In this document: piece after piece, positions 51,213 through 60,266 of the stretch | Position numbering within the stretch: position 1 is the stretch's first letter | How the letters are laid out: each line of letters starts with the position of its first letter | From: Pseudomonas sp. 10-1B | GTDB lineage: Bacteria > Pseudomonadota > Gammaproteobacteria > Pseudomonadales > Pseudomonadaceae | Assembly (NCBI RefSeq): GCF_000935045.1 | Contig: NZ_JYKS01000011.1 | Span: forward strand, 1 to 64,000 | Direction of reading: 5' to 3' | Length of the DNA: 64,000 bases | Translations under genes and position numbers: made by a program | Notes under the pieces: model-generated | Seen by the model: only the letters and a program-made list of their open reading frames with translations | Told to the model about the DNA's origin: nothing | Databases searched by the model: none

Positions 51213-52115
51213 ATGCAAGACCTCAACGACCTTTTCTACTTTGCCCGCGTGGTCGAAGCCGGCGGTTTCGCCGCCGCCGGGCGCCAATTGGGCATCCCCA
51301 AATCGCGCTTGTCACGGCGTATCGCCGAGCTTGAAGAACGCCTGGGCACACGCCTGCTGCAACGCACCACACGGCAGCTGAAGCTCACCGCCGTGGGCGA
51401 ACGCTACCTGCATCACTGCCAGGCCATGTTGCTGGAGGCCGAAGCCGCCGATGAAGCCGTGGCCAGCATGAGCAGCGAACCGCGCGGGCGCTTGCGGGTG
51501 TCATGCCCGGTGGCCCTGGCCCATGCCTTCCTGCCGGATGTAATCAGCCGCTTTCTCGCGCAGTACCCGTTGGTGCAACTGGACATGGTGTTGCTCAACC
51601 GCCGGGTCGACCTGATTTCCGAAGGTATCGACGTGGCCCTGCGCGTGCGCGACCTGGGCGATGAAGACCCAGCCCTGGTCACCCGCCGCCTACGCCAGGC
51701 GCAGATGCAGCTGGTTGCCGCACCCGGTTTCGCCGACCACATCCGCGAACCGAGCGAGCTGGCGTCATTGCCGGTGCTGGGCGCAGCAGAGGCAGACCGG
51801 TTGGTACACTTTCGCCTGCTCGGCCCCAATGGCAAGCAGCAGGAAATAGCCTTGGAGCCGCGCTTGGCCATCGATGATTTCGTAGTACGTAATGCTGCTG
51901 TACGGGCCGGCCTGGGGTTCACGGCGCTGCCCAGCATGTTCTGCGAAGAAGAACTGGAACGCGGCGAGTTGGTGCGCCTGCTGCCAGACTGGTCGCTACC
52001 GGGTGGTTACCTGCAGGCGGTGTACCCGCACCGGCGCGGTTTGCTGCCTGCGGTGCGGGTATGGATCGATCACCTGGCGGCGTCTTTCGAAGCCTGTGGA
52101 GATCGGTATGTCTGA
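51213..52115 (+). CDS. LysR-family transcriptional regulator
   Basis: This 300-residue regulator has a winged helix at 1-60 (D-L-F-Y-F-A-R-V-V-E-A-G-G-F-A-A-A) and a periplasmic-binding-like effector domain (about 90-295). Start 51213 (M-Q-D-L-N-D-L-F) is the usual start of this subgroup and has GGGGA upstream; ATG 51192 is less likely. It probably controls the divergent azoR gene. Its end overlaps the next gene by 8 bp. Confidence 0.9.
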   Translation: MQDLNDLFYFARVVEAGGFAAAGRQLGIPKSRLSRRIAELEERLGTRLLQRTTRQLKLTAVGERYLHHCQAMLLEAEAADEAVASMSSEPRGRLRVSCPVALAHAFLPDVISRFLAQYPLVQLDMVLLNRRVDLISEGIDVALRVRDLGDEDPALVTRRLRQAQMQLVAAPGFADHIREPSELASLPVLGAAEADRLVHFRLLGPNGKQQEIALEPRLAIDDFVVRNAAVRAGLGFTALPSMFCEEELERGELVRLLPDWSLPGGYLQAVYPHRRGLLPAVRVWIDHLAASFEACGDRYV

Positions 52116-52467
52116 GCGGAACATGAGCGAAGCCCAGGTGGCGGCGTTTTGCCTGAGCCTGCCCGGTGCACGGGAAGATTACAAATGGGGCGGCATCCGG
52201 GTGTTCTCGGTGGCGGGCAACAAGATGTTCGCGGTGCTCGACCTGGCGGGCGCGGGGTTATCGTTCAAGGTGGCCGACGAGCTGTTTCTCGGCTACTGCG
52301 ACCGCCCGGGGGTGCGGCCTGCGCCGTATCTGGCGCGGGCGCGGTGGATCAGCATGGCGCTGCCCTACCCCATGGGGCGCGATGAGCTGTGTGATTTGTT
52401 GCAGCGGTCGCACCAGCTGGTGGTACGGCGGTTACCGAAGCGGTTGCAGGTGGGGTTGATGATGTAA
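52108..52467 (+). CDS. MmcQ/YjbR family protein
   Basis: This 119-residue protein has the YjbR (CyaY-like fold) features: C-L-S-L-P-G-A-R-E-D near the start, F-S-V-A-G-N-K-M-F-A-V, F-K-V-A-D and the W-I-S-M-A-L segment. The family may bind DNA or act as an adaptor, and its role is unsettled. Its ATG overlaps the LysR stop. Confidence 0.82.
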   Translation: MSERNMSEAQVAAFCLSLPGAREDYKWGGIRVFSVAGNKMFAVLDLAGAGLSFKVADELFLGYCDRPGVRPAPYLARARWISMALPYPMGRDELCDLLQRSHQLVVRRLPKRLQVGLMM

Positions 52468-52477
52468 GTAGCCTGTG

Positions 52478-52595
52478 CCGGCCTCATCGCCGGCAAGCCG
52501 GCTCCCACAGGTACCGCACAGGGCTCGAGGCCTCTGCGGTCGAGGTGGGAGCTGGCTTGCCGGCGATGAGGCCAGCCCAGGCAATACAAGATTCG
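52478..52595. repeat. REP pair between YjbR-like and DUF1294 genes
   Basis: A forward head near 52487 (ATCGCCGGCAAGCCGGCTCC) and an inverted head near 52547 (GGGAGCTGGCTTGCCGGCGA) are followed by the truncated phrase CAATACAAGATTCGAG. Confidence 0.85.
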
Positions 52596-52635
52596 AGACC
52601 TGCGGTTAACCCGCGGGGGCAGGTACAGCCACACA

Positions 52636-53049
52636 TCAACTTAAAGGCAGATAGCGCCCGTCAAAGAACAACCAATCCGCCCAGAAGACCTGGTGTACCA
52701 AGACAATGCCCCAGAAGATCAGCTGGTACGAAGCCTTGCGTGTCTTGTGCCGAAACAGTTGCTGTGCCACCAACGCCCCCGGCCAACCGCCCAGCAGCTC
52801 ACTGGCATGCAGCACTTTCTCGGGCGTGCGCCAGGCCTGCGTACGCGCCTGCTGTTTATCCTGCCAATACAGCAACAGGCTGACCAGGCTCATCGCCGGG
52901 TACAGCGCCAACGGCCACCAGACCTGGTCATTCCAGGCCATGCGCGTAACCCCCAGGCCCGGCAACAGGCATAGCACGCCCAACAGCAGCAGCTTCAGGC
53001 GCACATTGCGCACACCTTCCGCCCTTTGCCCCCGTGCTACCTCAGCCAT
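52636..53049 (-). CDS. DUF1294 membrane protein
   Basis: This 137-residue protein has about four transmembrane helices and the DUF1294 pattern Y-W-Q-D-K-Q-Q-A followed by [22 protein letters not shown]. Its function is unknown. Some relatives carry an N-terminal cold-shock domain, which is absent here. Start 53049 overlaps the stop of uppP by 8 bp; ATG 53067 is a weaker option. Confidence 0.8.
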   Translation of the reverse strand: MAEVARGQRAEGVRNVRLKLLLLGVLCLLPGLGVTRMAWNDQVWWPLALYPAMSLVSLLLYWQDKQQARTQAWRTPEKVLHASELLGGWPGALVAQQLFRHKTRKASYQLIFWGIVLVHQVFWADWLFFDGRYLPLS

Positions 53050-53872
53050 GAGCCGTCGCCCAGTCAACCCAACCGAACTGCCAGGTCGCCAGAATCAACA
53101 GGCCGAAAACGATGCGGTACCAGGCGAATGCCGCGTAGCTGTGGTTGGCAATGAACTTGAGCAGCGCGCGCACGGCGATCATGGCAAAGATGAACGAGGT
53201 CACAAACCCAATGGCAAATACCGGCAGGTCGCTCGGCTGGAACAGGTCGCGGTACTTGTAGCCCGAGTACACCGCTGCACCGACCATGGTCGGCATCGCC
53301 AGGAAGAACGAGAACTCGGTCGCCGCCTTGCGTGACAGGCCAAACAGCAGGCCGCCGATAATGGTCGAACCGGAACGCGAAGTGCCCGGGATCATCGCCA
53401 GGCACTGGATGAAGCCGATCTTCAGCGCATGGCTCCAGCGCATGTCGTCCACATGGTCCACCTCCACGCAGTGCTCGCGACGCTCGGCCCAGAGCATGAT
53501 CACACCACCCACCACCAGCGCCGCCGCCACGGTGATCGGGTTGAACAGGTACTCGTGAATCAGGTCGGCGAACAGCACGCCCAGCACCACCGCCGGCAGG
53601 AACGCCAACAGCAGGTTGCCGGTGAAGCGCCGCGCCGTAGGCTGGCTGGTCAGGCCGAAGACCACCTCGAAGATCTTGCCGCGAAATTCCCACACCACTG
53701 CCAGGATCGCCGCCAGCTGGATGATGATGTTGAAAGCCATGGCCCGTTCGCCACCAAAACCGATCAGGTCGGCGACGATGATCTGGTGGCCGGTACTGGA
53801 GATCGGCAGAAACTCCGTCAGCCCTTCGACCACGCCTAAGATGATTGCCTGGAAGGCAGTCCAAAAATCCAT
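53042..53872 (-). CDS. uppP: Undecaprenyl-diphosphate phosphatase
   Basis: This inner-membrane enzyme dephosphorylates undecaprenyl pyrophosphate to recycle the carrier for peptidoglycan and O-antigen synthesis. It also gives low-level bacitracin resistance. The 276-residue protein has the two catalytic regions [14 protein letters not shown] (about 17-30) and P-G-T-S-R-S-G-S-T (about 172-180). The start M-D-F-W-T-A at 53872 has GGGGG upstream. An additional ATG lies one codon earlier. Confidence 0.94.
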   Translation of the reverse strand: MDFWTAFQAIILGVVEGLTEFLPISSTGHQIIVADLIGFGGERAMAFNIIIQLAAILAVVWEFRGKIFEVVFGLTSQPTARRFTGNLLLAFLPAVVLGVLFADLIHEYLFNPITVAAALVVGGVIMLWAERREHCVEVDHVDDMRWSHALKIGFIQCLAMIPGTSRSGSTIIGGLLFGLSRKAATEFSFFLAMPTMVGAAVYSGYKYRDLFQPSDLPVFAIGFVTSFIFAMIAVRALLKFIANHSYAAFAWYRIVFGLLILATWQFGWVDWATAHG

Positions 53873-54184
53873 CATTCCCCCGATGGAGCGCTGCTCGTTG
53901 CAGGCCCCTTGTTCTTGATTTGCTTGAGATTGCCGCACGCGGCCCGGCTGTTTTACAGCGCCTGTTGGTCCGAATGCCAGTAGAAAAGTTCACGCTGCCT
54001 AAAGGTTTCATCTTGCGCGGCCGAGATCCTAGCAGAGCGCCTTTGCAATCGCTTCACCCGAGCTGCGGCAGACTATGACAAACATAGCACTTAGCCATTA
54101 GTCGAGTGGGGGCCCGCGGCAAAGCATGCTTGGATGCACCTCGATAACAAGAACAATGCGCCAGAACAGTGCGGGAGCTCGTGG
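53873..54184. other. Intergenic region between uppP and the chemoreceptor gene
   Basis: This 312-bp stretch separates two divergent genes. No repeat, hairpin with T tract or recognisable operator was found. It presumably holds both promoters, but no convincing -35/-10 pair or sigma28-type (TAAA, GCCGATAA) flagellar promoter could be picked out. Confidence 0.5.
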
Positions 54185-55819
54185 ATGAAAACCCTGAGAT
54201 CGATGTCTATCAGCCGTCGCTTGTGGCTGATCCTTTTGGTGGCGGTGGCGATGCTGGTGGTGTTGGGCCTGCTGATGCTGCGCCAGATCCATGGCGACCT
54301 GTACCAGGCCAAAGCGGAAAAGACCCGCCACGTGGTGCAGACGGCAGCCGGCGTACTGGCCTATTACCAAGGCCTGGAGGCGGCTGGCGCGCTCAGCCGC
54401 GAAACCGCCCAGCAACAGGCCCTGCAAGTGGTGCGGGCGCTGCGCTACGACCACGACGACTATTTCTGGATCAACGACCTGGGGCCGAAGATGATCATGC
54501 ATCCGGCCAACCCCAAGCTTGACGGCCAGGACCTGTCGGCCATCCGCGACCCTGACGGCTTCGCCGTGTTCAACGAAATGGTCGCCCTGGCCCGCCAGCA
54601 GGGCGCCGGGCCGGTCAACTATCGCTGGCCCAAACCCGGCGCCAGTGAGCCCGTGGCCAAGACCTCCTATATACAGCTGTTCAAACCCTGGGGCTGGATC
54701 ATCGGCTCGGGTGTGTACGTCGATGATGTGCAGGCCGAGTTCGCCCGCCAGTTGCGCGACGCTTCGCTGGTGGGCGTGGCCATTGCCCTGCTGATGGCGC
54801 TGGTGGTCATGCTGATTGCCCGCAGCATCGCCCGCCCGTTGCAGGAGGCGGTGCAGGCCATGGGCAACATCGCCAGCGGCGAAAGCGACCTTACCCGCCG
54901 CCTGGACACCCACGGCCGCGACGAAATCACCCACCTGGGCGAGCACTTCAATCGCTTCAACGGCAAGCTGCAGGGCGTGGTCGGCCAATTACAGGGGGCT
55001 GCCCACGCCCTGGCCCAGTCCGCTGGGCATGTCGGCGACAACGCCGGTGCCGCACAACAGCACAGTGCCCAGCAATCGCTGCAAATGGACCAAGTGGCCA
55101 CCGCGGTCAACGAAGTGACCTACGCCGTGCAGGACGTGGCCAAGACCGCCGAACAGGCCGCTGGGGAAATGCGCACCGCGCAGCAGCAAGTGGCGCACGG
55201 CCAGGAGGCCATTCACGGCAGCCTGGCGCAGATCGACCGGCTGTCGCTGACCATCGACCAGGCCGTGCAGGTAGTCCGCGACCTGGCCGGGCACAGCACG
55301 CGCATCGGTGGCGTGCTCGACGTGATCCGCTCCATCGCCGAACAGACCAACCTGCTGGCGCTGAACGCAGCCATCGAGGCGGCGCGGGCCGGCGAGCAAG
55401 GCCGTGGCTTTGCCGTGGTCGCCGACGAGGTGCGCCTGTTGGCCCAGCGCACCGCCCAGTCGACCGCCGAGATCCATACCATGATCGAGCACCTGCAAAG
55501 CCAGTCGGACGCCGCGGTCAGGGCCATCGATACCAGCAGCGAGGCCTCGCGCCAAACGGTCGAGCAAGCCCGCGAGGCCGGTGCCAGCCTGGATGCCATC
55601 AACCAGGCCCTGAACAACCTCACCGCGCTGAATGCCTCCATCGCCAGTGCCACCTTGCAGCAGTCGCATGTGGTCGAGGAAATCAACCGCAACGTGCTGG
55701 ATACTGCCGGGTTGTCCCAGCAGACCGCCGATGCGGCGCGACAGTCCAGCGATGCCGGGGTGGCGTTGGGGCAATTGAGCGAGGAGCTGGAACAGTTGCT
55801 GCGGCAGTTCCGGGTATAA
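54185..55819 (+). CDS. Methyl-accepting chemotaxis protein with sCache domain
   Basis: This 544-residue transmembrane chemoreceptor has TM1 at about 13-33 and a periplasmic sCache_2-like domain (about 35-190, with D-D-Y-F-W-I-N-D and [10 protein letters not shown]). TM2 is at about 195-215, HAMP at about 215-268, and a signalling domain follows with the tip sequence [17 protein letters not shown]. There is no CheR-docking pentapeptide at the C-terminus. sCache_2 domains often bind C2-C4 carboxylates. The start at 54185 (M-K-T-L-R-S-M) has GGGAG upstream. Confidence 0.92.
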   Translation: MKTLRSMSISRRLWLILLVAVAMLVVLGLLMLRQIHGDLYQAKAEKTRHVVQTAAGVLAYYQGLEAAGALSRETAQQQALQVVRALRYDHDDYFWINDLGPKMIMHPANPKLDGQDLSAIRDPDGFAVFNEMVALARQQGAGPVNYRWPKPGASEPVAKTSYIQLFKPWGWIIGSGVYVDDVQAEFARQLRDASLVGVAIALLMALVVMLIARSIARPLQEAVQAMGNIASGESDLTRRLDTHGRDEITHLGEHFNRFNGKLQGVVGQLQGAAHALAQSAGHVGDNAGAAQQHSAQQSLQMDQVATAVNEVTYAVQDVAKTAEQAAGEMRTAQQQVAHGQEAIHGSLAQIDRLSLTIDQAVQVVRDLAGHSTRIGGVLDVIRSIAEQTNLLALNAAIEAARAGEQGRGFAVVADEVRLLAQRTAQSTAEIHTMIEHLQSQSDAAVRAIDTSSEASRQTVEQAREAGASLDAINQALNNLTALNASIASATLQQSHVVEEINRNVLDTAGLSQQTADAARQSSDAGVALGQLSEELEQLLRQFRV

Positions 55820-55844
55820 GGACCTGTAGGTTGTGGGAGTAACT

Positions 55845-55982
55845 AATGCTTGCGCGGTCCCTGTGGGAGCGGCCTTGTGTCGCGAAAGGGCCGCAAGGCG
55901 GCCCCAGGATTTCAGTCGCAACGCACAACTTGCTGGGGCTGCTCTGCAGCCCTTTCGCGACACAAGGCCGCTCCCACAACAG
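55845..55982. repeat. REP variant pair before pnuC
   Basis: GGGAGCGGCCTTGTGTCGCG near 55867 and its reverse complement CGCGACACAAGGCCGCTCCC near 55956 face each other. Between them are the inner hairpins GGGCCGCAAGGCGGCCC and GGGGCTGCTCTGCAGCCC. The stem differs from the GCCGGCAAGCC type but shares the GGGAGC end, so it is a separate REP subfamily. Confidence 0.8.
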
Positions 55983-56077
55983 GCCTGCGCCCCAAGACAG
56001 TCAGTACCACGCCTACACCTTCTCCGACCGACCAGCTACAATCGCGCCCCTCCCCGTTGTTTCTCCAAGGATCGCCG

Positions 56078-56644
56078 ATGTCCGGCCTTGAACTCATCGC
56101 CGCCGTCCTCGGCGTCACCGCTGTCTGGCTTACGGTCAAGCAGAACGCCTGGTGCTGGCCGATCGGCCTGGTCATGGTGCTGATCTATGGCTGGCTGTTC
56201 TACGCAGTCAAGCTGTACTCCGGCATGCTGCTGCAGTTGGCCTACGCCATCCTGCAACTGTACGGCTGGTGGCAGTGGAAACGCCCGGACCACGTCGAAG
56301 AAGCCCGCCAGGTCTCCCGCCTGCAGCGCCCGGCGCTGTTCACCGGCCTGGCTGCTGGAGTGCTGCTGAGCGTGGCCCTGGGCTCGACCATGGCCAATTG
56401 GACCGACGCTGCCCTGCCCTGGCTGGACGCCAGCCTGACCGGCTTCAGCCTGGTGGCACAACTGTGGATGGCACAGAAGCGCCTGCAATGCTGGCTGCTG
56501 TGGGTAGTGGTGGACATCTTCTACGTGGGCCAGTACCTGCACCAGCAGCTGTACTTCACCGCAGGGTTCTTCGCCGTACTCACCGTGATCGCCGTGCGCG
56601 GCTGGCTGGAATGGCGCCGCGACCCGGCGTTGGTGCTGCCATGA
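56078..56644 (+). CDS. pnuC: Nicotinamide riboside transporter PnuC
   Basis: This 188-residue membrane protein has about seven helices and PnuC landmarks. These are V-K-Q-N-A-W-C-W-P-I-G-L near the start, Q-L-Y-G-W-W-Q-W near 60, and W-L-L-W-V-V-V-D-I-F-Y-V-G-Q-Y near 145. It would take up nicotinamide riboside by facilitated diffusion, trapped by phosphorylation. It overlaps the kinase gene by 4 bp. CAAGGA precedes ATG 56078. Confidence 0.92.
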   Translation: MSGLELIAAVLGVTAVWLTVKQNAWCWPIGLVMVLIYGWLFYAVKLYSGMLLQLAYAILQLYGWWQWKRPDHVEEARQVSRLQRPALFTGLAAGVLLSVALGSTMANWTDAALPWLDASLTGFSLVAQLWMAQKRLQCWLLWVVVDIFYVGQYLHQQLYFTAGFFAVLTVIAVRGWLEWRRDPALVLP

Positions 56645-57210
56645 ATGCAGAACCGGCGATGAAGGTACTGGTGCTCTGCGGCCCCGAATCCAGCGGCAAA
56701 AGCTGGCTCAGTGGCGTGATCCAGGCGCATTTCGGCGGCATGGTAGTGGCCGAATACGTGCGCCATTTCATCGACCAGGAATGCCGCGACACCTGCTACG
56801 CCGATATCCCCACCATCGCCCGCGGCCAGCTGGCCTGGGAGGACCAGGCCCGCGAGCAGGCTCCGCCGCTGCTGATCCTCGATACCCACCTGCTCAGCAA
56901 CATGCTCTGGAGCCACGCCTTGTTCGATGACTGCCCAGCCTGGCTGGAACAGGCATTGCTGGAACGGCACTACGACCTGCACCTGCTGCTCAGCCCGCAA
57001 GGCGTGGATTGGGTTGCCGATGGCCAACGCAGTCAACCCGACCTGAACGACCGCCAGCGCTTCTTCGACGACAGCCTGCGCTGGCTGAAACGGCATGATC
57101 AGGCCCTGCAAACCATCGAGGGCAGTTGGCCGCAGCGCCAGTTGCTGGCGCTGCAAGCCGTTGCCAAGCTCCTTGATAGCGATACGCCAGCCTGCCCCAC
57201 CGAGTGTTAA
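56641..57210 (+). CDS. NadR-like ribosylnicotinamide kinase/ATPase
   Basis: This 189-residue P-loop protein has a Walker A motif G-P-E-S-S-G-K-S (14-21) and V-A-E-Y-V-R-H-F-I, as in the kinase domain of NadR. It lacks NadR's adenylyltransferase and DNA-binding domains. It should phosphorylate nicotinamide riboside brought in by PnuC. The ATG overlaps the pnuC stop (ATGA), so import and trapping are coupled. Confidence 0.88.
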   Translation: MNAEPAMKVLVLCGPESSGKSWLSGVIQAHFGGMVVAEYVRHFIDQECRDTCYADIPTIARGQLAWEDQAREQAPPLLILDTHLLSNMLWSHALFDDCPAWLEQALLERHYDLHLLLSPQGVDWVADGQRSQPDLNDRQRFFDDSLRWLKRHDQALQTIEGSWPQRQLLALQAVAKLLDSDTPACPTEC

Positions 57211-57237
57211 GCCCCTGACACACACCGGTGGGTCAAA

Positions 57238-57336
57238 GCCCCCGGAAATGCGGGGTTTCCCCCCGCTTCGGGGGCACTGTCAAGCCAATGAAACACCCTT
57301 GCAAAAAGCCTTCCAGTCAAAGCCATCGCTGGCTTT
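57238..57336. other. Structured gap between the kinase gene and fapA
   Basis: The 297-bp gap holds a nested hairpin, GCCCCCG (57238) with CGGGGGC (57269) around GCGGGG/CCCCGC. A second perfect stem, AAAGCCA-TCGC-TGGCTTT (57319-57336), lies downstream. Neither ends in a T tract. One probably ends the pnuC transcript. The fap promoter should lie downstream, at about 57340-57490, but no clear -10/-35 was found there. Confidence 0.5.
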
Positions 57337-57507
57337 GTCGGTAATGCCCACGGCTGCCTGTTTCAACACTGAGACAGAATACGCCGCAATTTCTCATCCC
57401 CTCACGTTAACGTCTTGATCTGCAAACGCTTCTCAAAAGCGGCACACCTTCTGCTCTGTTGTTCGCATCGCTGAACAGGGCCAGCGCTCAAAGAAGGAAT
57501 TACTGTC

Positions 57508-57942
57508 GTGAGGAAAACTGACAATCGCCTTTGCGGCTTGCTGCTGGCAGGCTACGTACTGGGTACATTGAGCCTGACTGCCCAGGCCGAAAACGGGATC
57601 ATCACCATCACCCGCGACGTGCAGACACGCAACGCGACGGTGCCCCCGCTGATTCCCGACCCGAATCCAACCACCGTCAACGCCAACCCTTCCGCCCACA
57701 TTCTCAAACAGACCAACGAGTTGAGCGATGGCGACTTCGCCAATATCAGCAGCGGCGCGGGCATCAGCGCCCTGGTCACGCAGCAGACCAGCAACCTGGG
57801 CGGCAACCTCAACAACCAGACACAGTTGCCCAATTTGGCGGGCGGGCGTGGATCGGGCTCCGGCAATGGCATCTCGAACATGGTCAATTCGAGTGTGCAG
57901 CGTGGCCTGGCGCCGCTGCAGATCCTGACCGGAGGCAAGTGA
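57508..57942 (+). CDS. fapA: Fap amyloid accessory protein FapA
   Basis: This is the first gene of the six-gene functional-amyloid operon. The 144-residue protein has a signal peptide ending near A-Q-A (about residues 25-27) and a Gly/Asn/Gln-rich C-terminal half. FapA is a periplasmic chaperone-like factor that affects which of FapB and FapC dominates the fibre. The start is GTG 57508 with AAGGAA upstream. fapB begins 1 bp after its stop. Confidence 0.92.
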   Translation: MRKTDNRLCGLLLAGYVLGTLSLTAQAENGIITITRDVQTRNATVPPLIPDPNPTTVNANPSAHILKQTNELSDGDFANISSGAGISALVTQQTSNLGGNLNNQTQLPNLAGGRGSGSGNGISNMVNSSVQRGLAPLQILTGGK

Positions 57943-57943
57943 G

Positions 57944-58522
57944 ATGAAGCGTACGCTGCTGATCCTGGCCACGCTGTGCAGTGCATCGGCCTTCGCCCAA
58001 TCCCCGGTACCCGTGATCAACAACGCCGACATCGACAGCTCGGGCAGCCGTTACCAGGGCAACCTGTCGGTCAACCAGGCGGCCGGTGACCAACAGCAAC
58101 AAGTCAACGCCCGGGCCATCGCCGTGGGGCCCTCGGCCAGCGCCACCACGCAGATCCGCCAACGCCTGGACACCCCCGCCGACCCACTGATGGATGCCCG
58201 TTCGAGCATCCAAGGCAACGCCTTCAGCAACGGCAGCGGCGCCCTCGGGGTGAACCAGAGTGCCGGCGCCAACACCCAGCAAGCCAACGCACTGCGCATC
58301 AGCCTCAGTGCCCAGCCGCAAAGCATCGACGACAGCGTCCTCATGCAACAGAACGTGGCGCTGCTCAACAACTCCGATCCAACTGGCGCTCCACACGGCC
58401 ATCGCCAGGTCACTACCAGTGACCAGGCATTCACCGGTAGCCGCGGAGTGGTCCAGTTGAATCAGAGTGCCGGGGTGGGAAACCGAATGGCCAACACCCT
58501 GAGCATACGGGTCGCGGATTGA
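57944..58522 (+). CDS. fapB: Minor amyloid subunit/nucleator FapB
   Basis: This 192-residue secreted protein has a signal peptide ending S-A-F-A-Q (about 15-19). Three imperfect amyloid repeats follow with N-Q-x-A-G or N-Q-S-A-G cores (about residues 45, 101 and 173), each followed by a Q/N-x-A-N-A or M-A-N-T segment. FapB is thought to nucleate the FapC fibre. The repeats lack cysteine. GGAGG lies 8 bases before the ATG. Confidence 0.93.
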   Translation: MKRTLLILATLCSASAFAQSPVPVINNADIDSSGSRYQGNLSVNQAAGDQQQQVNARAIAVGPSASATTQIRQRLDTPADPLMDARSSIQGNAFSNGSGALGVNQSAGANTQQANALRISLSAQPQSIDDSVLMQQNVALLNNSDPTGAPHGHRQVTTSDQAFTGSRGVVQLNQSAGVGNRMANTLSIRVAD

Positions 58523-58571
58523 CCCAATCAGTTAAGAACAACACTTAACCTATAAAGTACGGAGAATCACC

Positions 58572-60203
58572 ATGAAACCCTCGATGGCAATCAAGCCTCT
58601 GGTTTTCGCAATTGCTGCGGTCATGGCTGTTGCTGTACAAGCTGGGCAAAACGATCGGCGCAATGACAACCATAACGGCCACCACAACAATGGTCATCAC
58701 ACGCCTCCTCCAACCAAGATCCCTGTGTATGCAACGGCCAATGCCTGGGACAAGCAAACCAGCACCTATAACCGCATCACCAACCAAGGCACCATCAACG
58801 AAGCCGAGATGAACAACTCGGCCAGCGGCGCCAGCGGTAACGTGGGTGTCAACGTGGCGGCCGGTAACGGTAACCAGCAGGACAACGCGGCGGCCATTGC
58901 CAACGCATCGTCCGAATCGAGCCTGGACAACAGCTTCGTGTTCGGCACTGCCCATGCAACAGCTGACGTACGTCAGTACAGCAACAACAACCGGGTAGAC
59001 AACTACTCGACCCAATCGTCTGCCGTGATGAGTGGGTCGGCCAGTGGTGCCTCAGGCAACGTGGGTATCAACATTGCTGGCGGCGATCTGAACCAGCAGA
59101 AAAACACCATGGCCATCGCCAACACCAATGCGCCACTGGGTAACGCCACCGCCACCGCCTCTGCTGACCAGAACGGCCCGGGCCTGGTCGTGAACAACGC
59201 TGCAGACCGCACCTACCGTGTGGATACGCTGACCTTCACCACCACCAAAAGCGGCTCGAGCTCGCGTGAAGGTACGTTCAACTCGACCGATGACAGAAGC
59301 TCGTCGTCCAGCTTCAGTGTGGGCGGCTCGCAGAGTGCGAGCGCAAGCGGTTCCAGCGGCTGGAACTCCAGTGGGTCCAACAGCGCCAGCTCCAGTGGGT
59401 CCAACAGCTCCAACGCCAGCGGTTCCTACGCATCCAATGCCAACGGGTCCAATAGCTCGAATGCCAGCGGGTCCAACAGCTCCAGCGCCAGCGGGTCCAA
59501 CAGCTCGAGTGCCAGCGGGTCCAACAACTGGAATGCGAACGGCTCCGCCAACGCCAGTGCAAACTCGTCCAGCAATGCGAGCGTGAACGCTACGCTGGGG
59601 GTTGACGCCGATGCATCGCGGACCGTGACCTTCGGCAACCGTTCTCGCACCGAAAGCGTCGATGGCTCGCTCAATGCATCGCTGGATGCATCGATCGACA
59701 AGTCGCATGCAAGTGCCTACGACTCTTCGTTCGAAAAAGCGTTCGGCTCGTCCTACGACAAAGCTCGCGACTCGTCGTACGACAAGTCTCGCGACTCTGC
59801 GTACGACAAGTCTCGCGATTCTTCGTACGACAAGTCGCGCAGCGGTTCGTATGAGAACGCCAAGGATTCGTCCTACGCGAACGCCTCGGAATCTGCATAT
59901 GAGAAGGGTCACGAGTCTTCCTATGCAAACGCCTCTGAGTCTGCGTACGACAAATCTGGCGAAAAAGCATCGCAATCTTCGAACGACATTTCGAAGAGCT
60001 TCAGCGAAAGCAGCGCTTATGACCTGAGCAACACCGTGTCGTTCCAAGTGCTGACCCCGACCGGCTGGGCCAACCCTGTGACCAACACTGCAACCCTGAG
60101 CGGTTCGGTGAACGGTGGCAGCGGCAACCTGGGCGTGAACGTGGCGGCCGGTGTGGGCAACCAGCAGAGCAACTCGCTGGCCATCTCCAACACCTCGTTC
60201 TAA
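58572..60203 (+). CDS. fapC: Major amyloid subunit FapC with extended linker
   Basis: This 543-residue secreted protein is the main fibre subunit. A signal peptide ends near V-Q-A-G (about 22-25). The three amyloid repeats are at about 78-115, 148-185 and 505-543, each with G-N-[VL]-G-[VI]-N-[VI]-A-[AG]-G followed by N-Q-Q-x-N. The linker between repeats 2 and 3 is about 300 residues. It has a Ser/Asn/Gly-rich block (about 226-340, units like A-S-G-S-N-S-S) and a charged block (about 375-465, units like S-S-Y-D-K-S-R-D). Many FapC proteins are about 250-350 residues. The protein contains no cysteine. Confidence 0.94.
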   Translation: MKPSMAIKPLVFAIAAVMAVAVQAGQNDRRNDNHNGHHNNGHHTPPPTKIPVYATANAWDKQTSTYNRITNQGTINEAEMNNSASGASGNVGVNVAAGNGNQQDNAAAIANASSESSLDNSFVFGTAHATADVRQYSNNNRVDNYSTQSSAVMSGSASGASGNVGINIAGGDLNQQKNTMAIANTNAPLGNATATASADQNGPGLVVNNAADRTYRVDTLTFTTTKSGSSSREGTFNSTDDRSSSSSFSVGGSQSASASGSSGWNSSGSNSASSSGSNSSNASGSYASNANGSNSSNASGSNSSSASGSNSSSASGSNNWNANGSANASANSSSNASVNATLGVDADASRTVTFGNRSRTESVDGSLNASLDASIDKSHASAYDSSFEKAFGSSYDKARDSSYDKSRDSAYDKSRDSSYDKSRSGSYENAKDSSYANASESAYEKGHESSYANASESAYDKSGEKASQSSNDISKSFSESSAYDLSNTVSFQVLTPTGWANPVTNTATLSGSVNGGSGNLGVNVAAGVGNQQSNSLAISNTSF

Positions 60204-60215
60204 ACGCTGTGCTTG

Positions 60216-60240
60216 AGGCCCCCTTCGGGGGGCCTTTCTT
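60216..60240 (+). terminator. Intra-operon terminator-like stem-loop after fapC
   Basis: AGGCCCCC and GGGGGCCT form a perfect 8-bp stem around TTCG, followed by TTCTT. It lies 12 bp after the fapC stop and before fapD. Such a stem can reduce readthrough into fapDEF or protect the abundant fapC mRNA end. Confidence 0.85.
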
Positions 60241-60266
60241 CAACACACACCGGAAGGCATCCGATC

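Noticed and set aside
55983..56077. NAD or TPP riboswitch upstream of pnuC
   Set aside because: There are under 100 bases of non-REP leader, and the expected conserved loops are not present.
59052..60047. A 331-codon open frame opposite the fapC linker
   Set aside because: It is the mirror of the low-complexity repeat and has no signal or domain.
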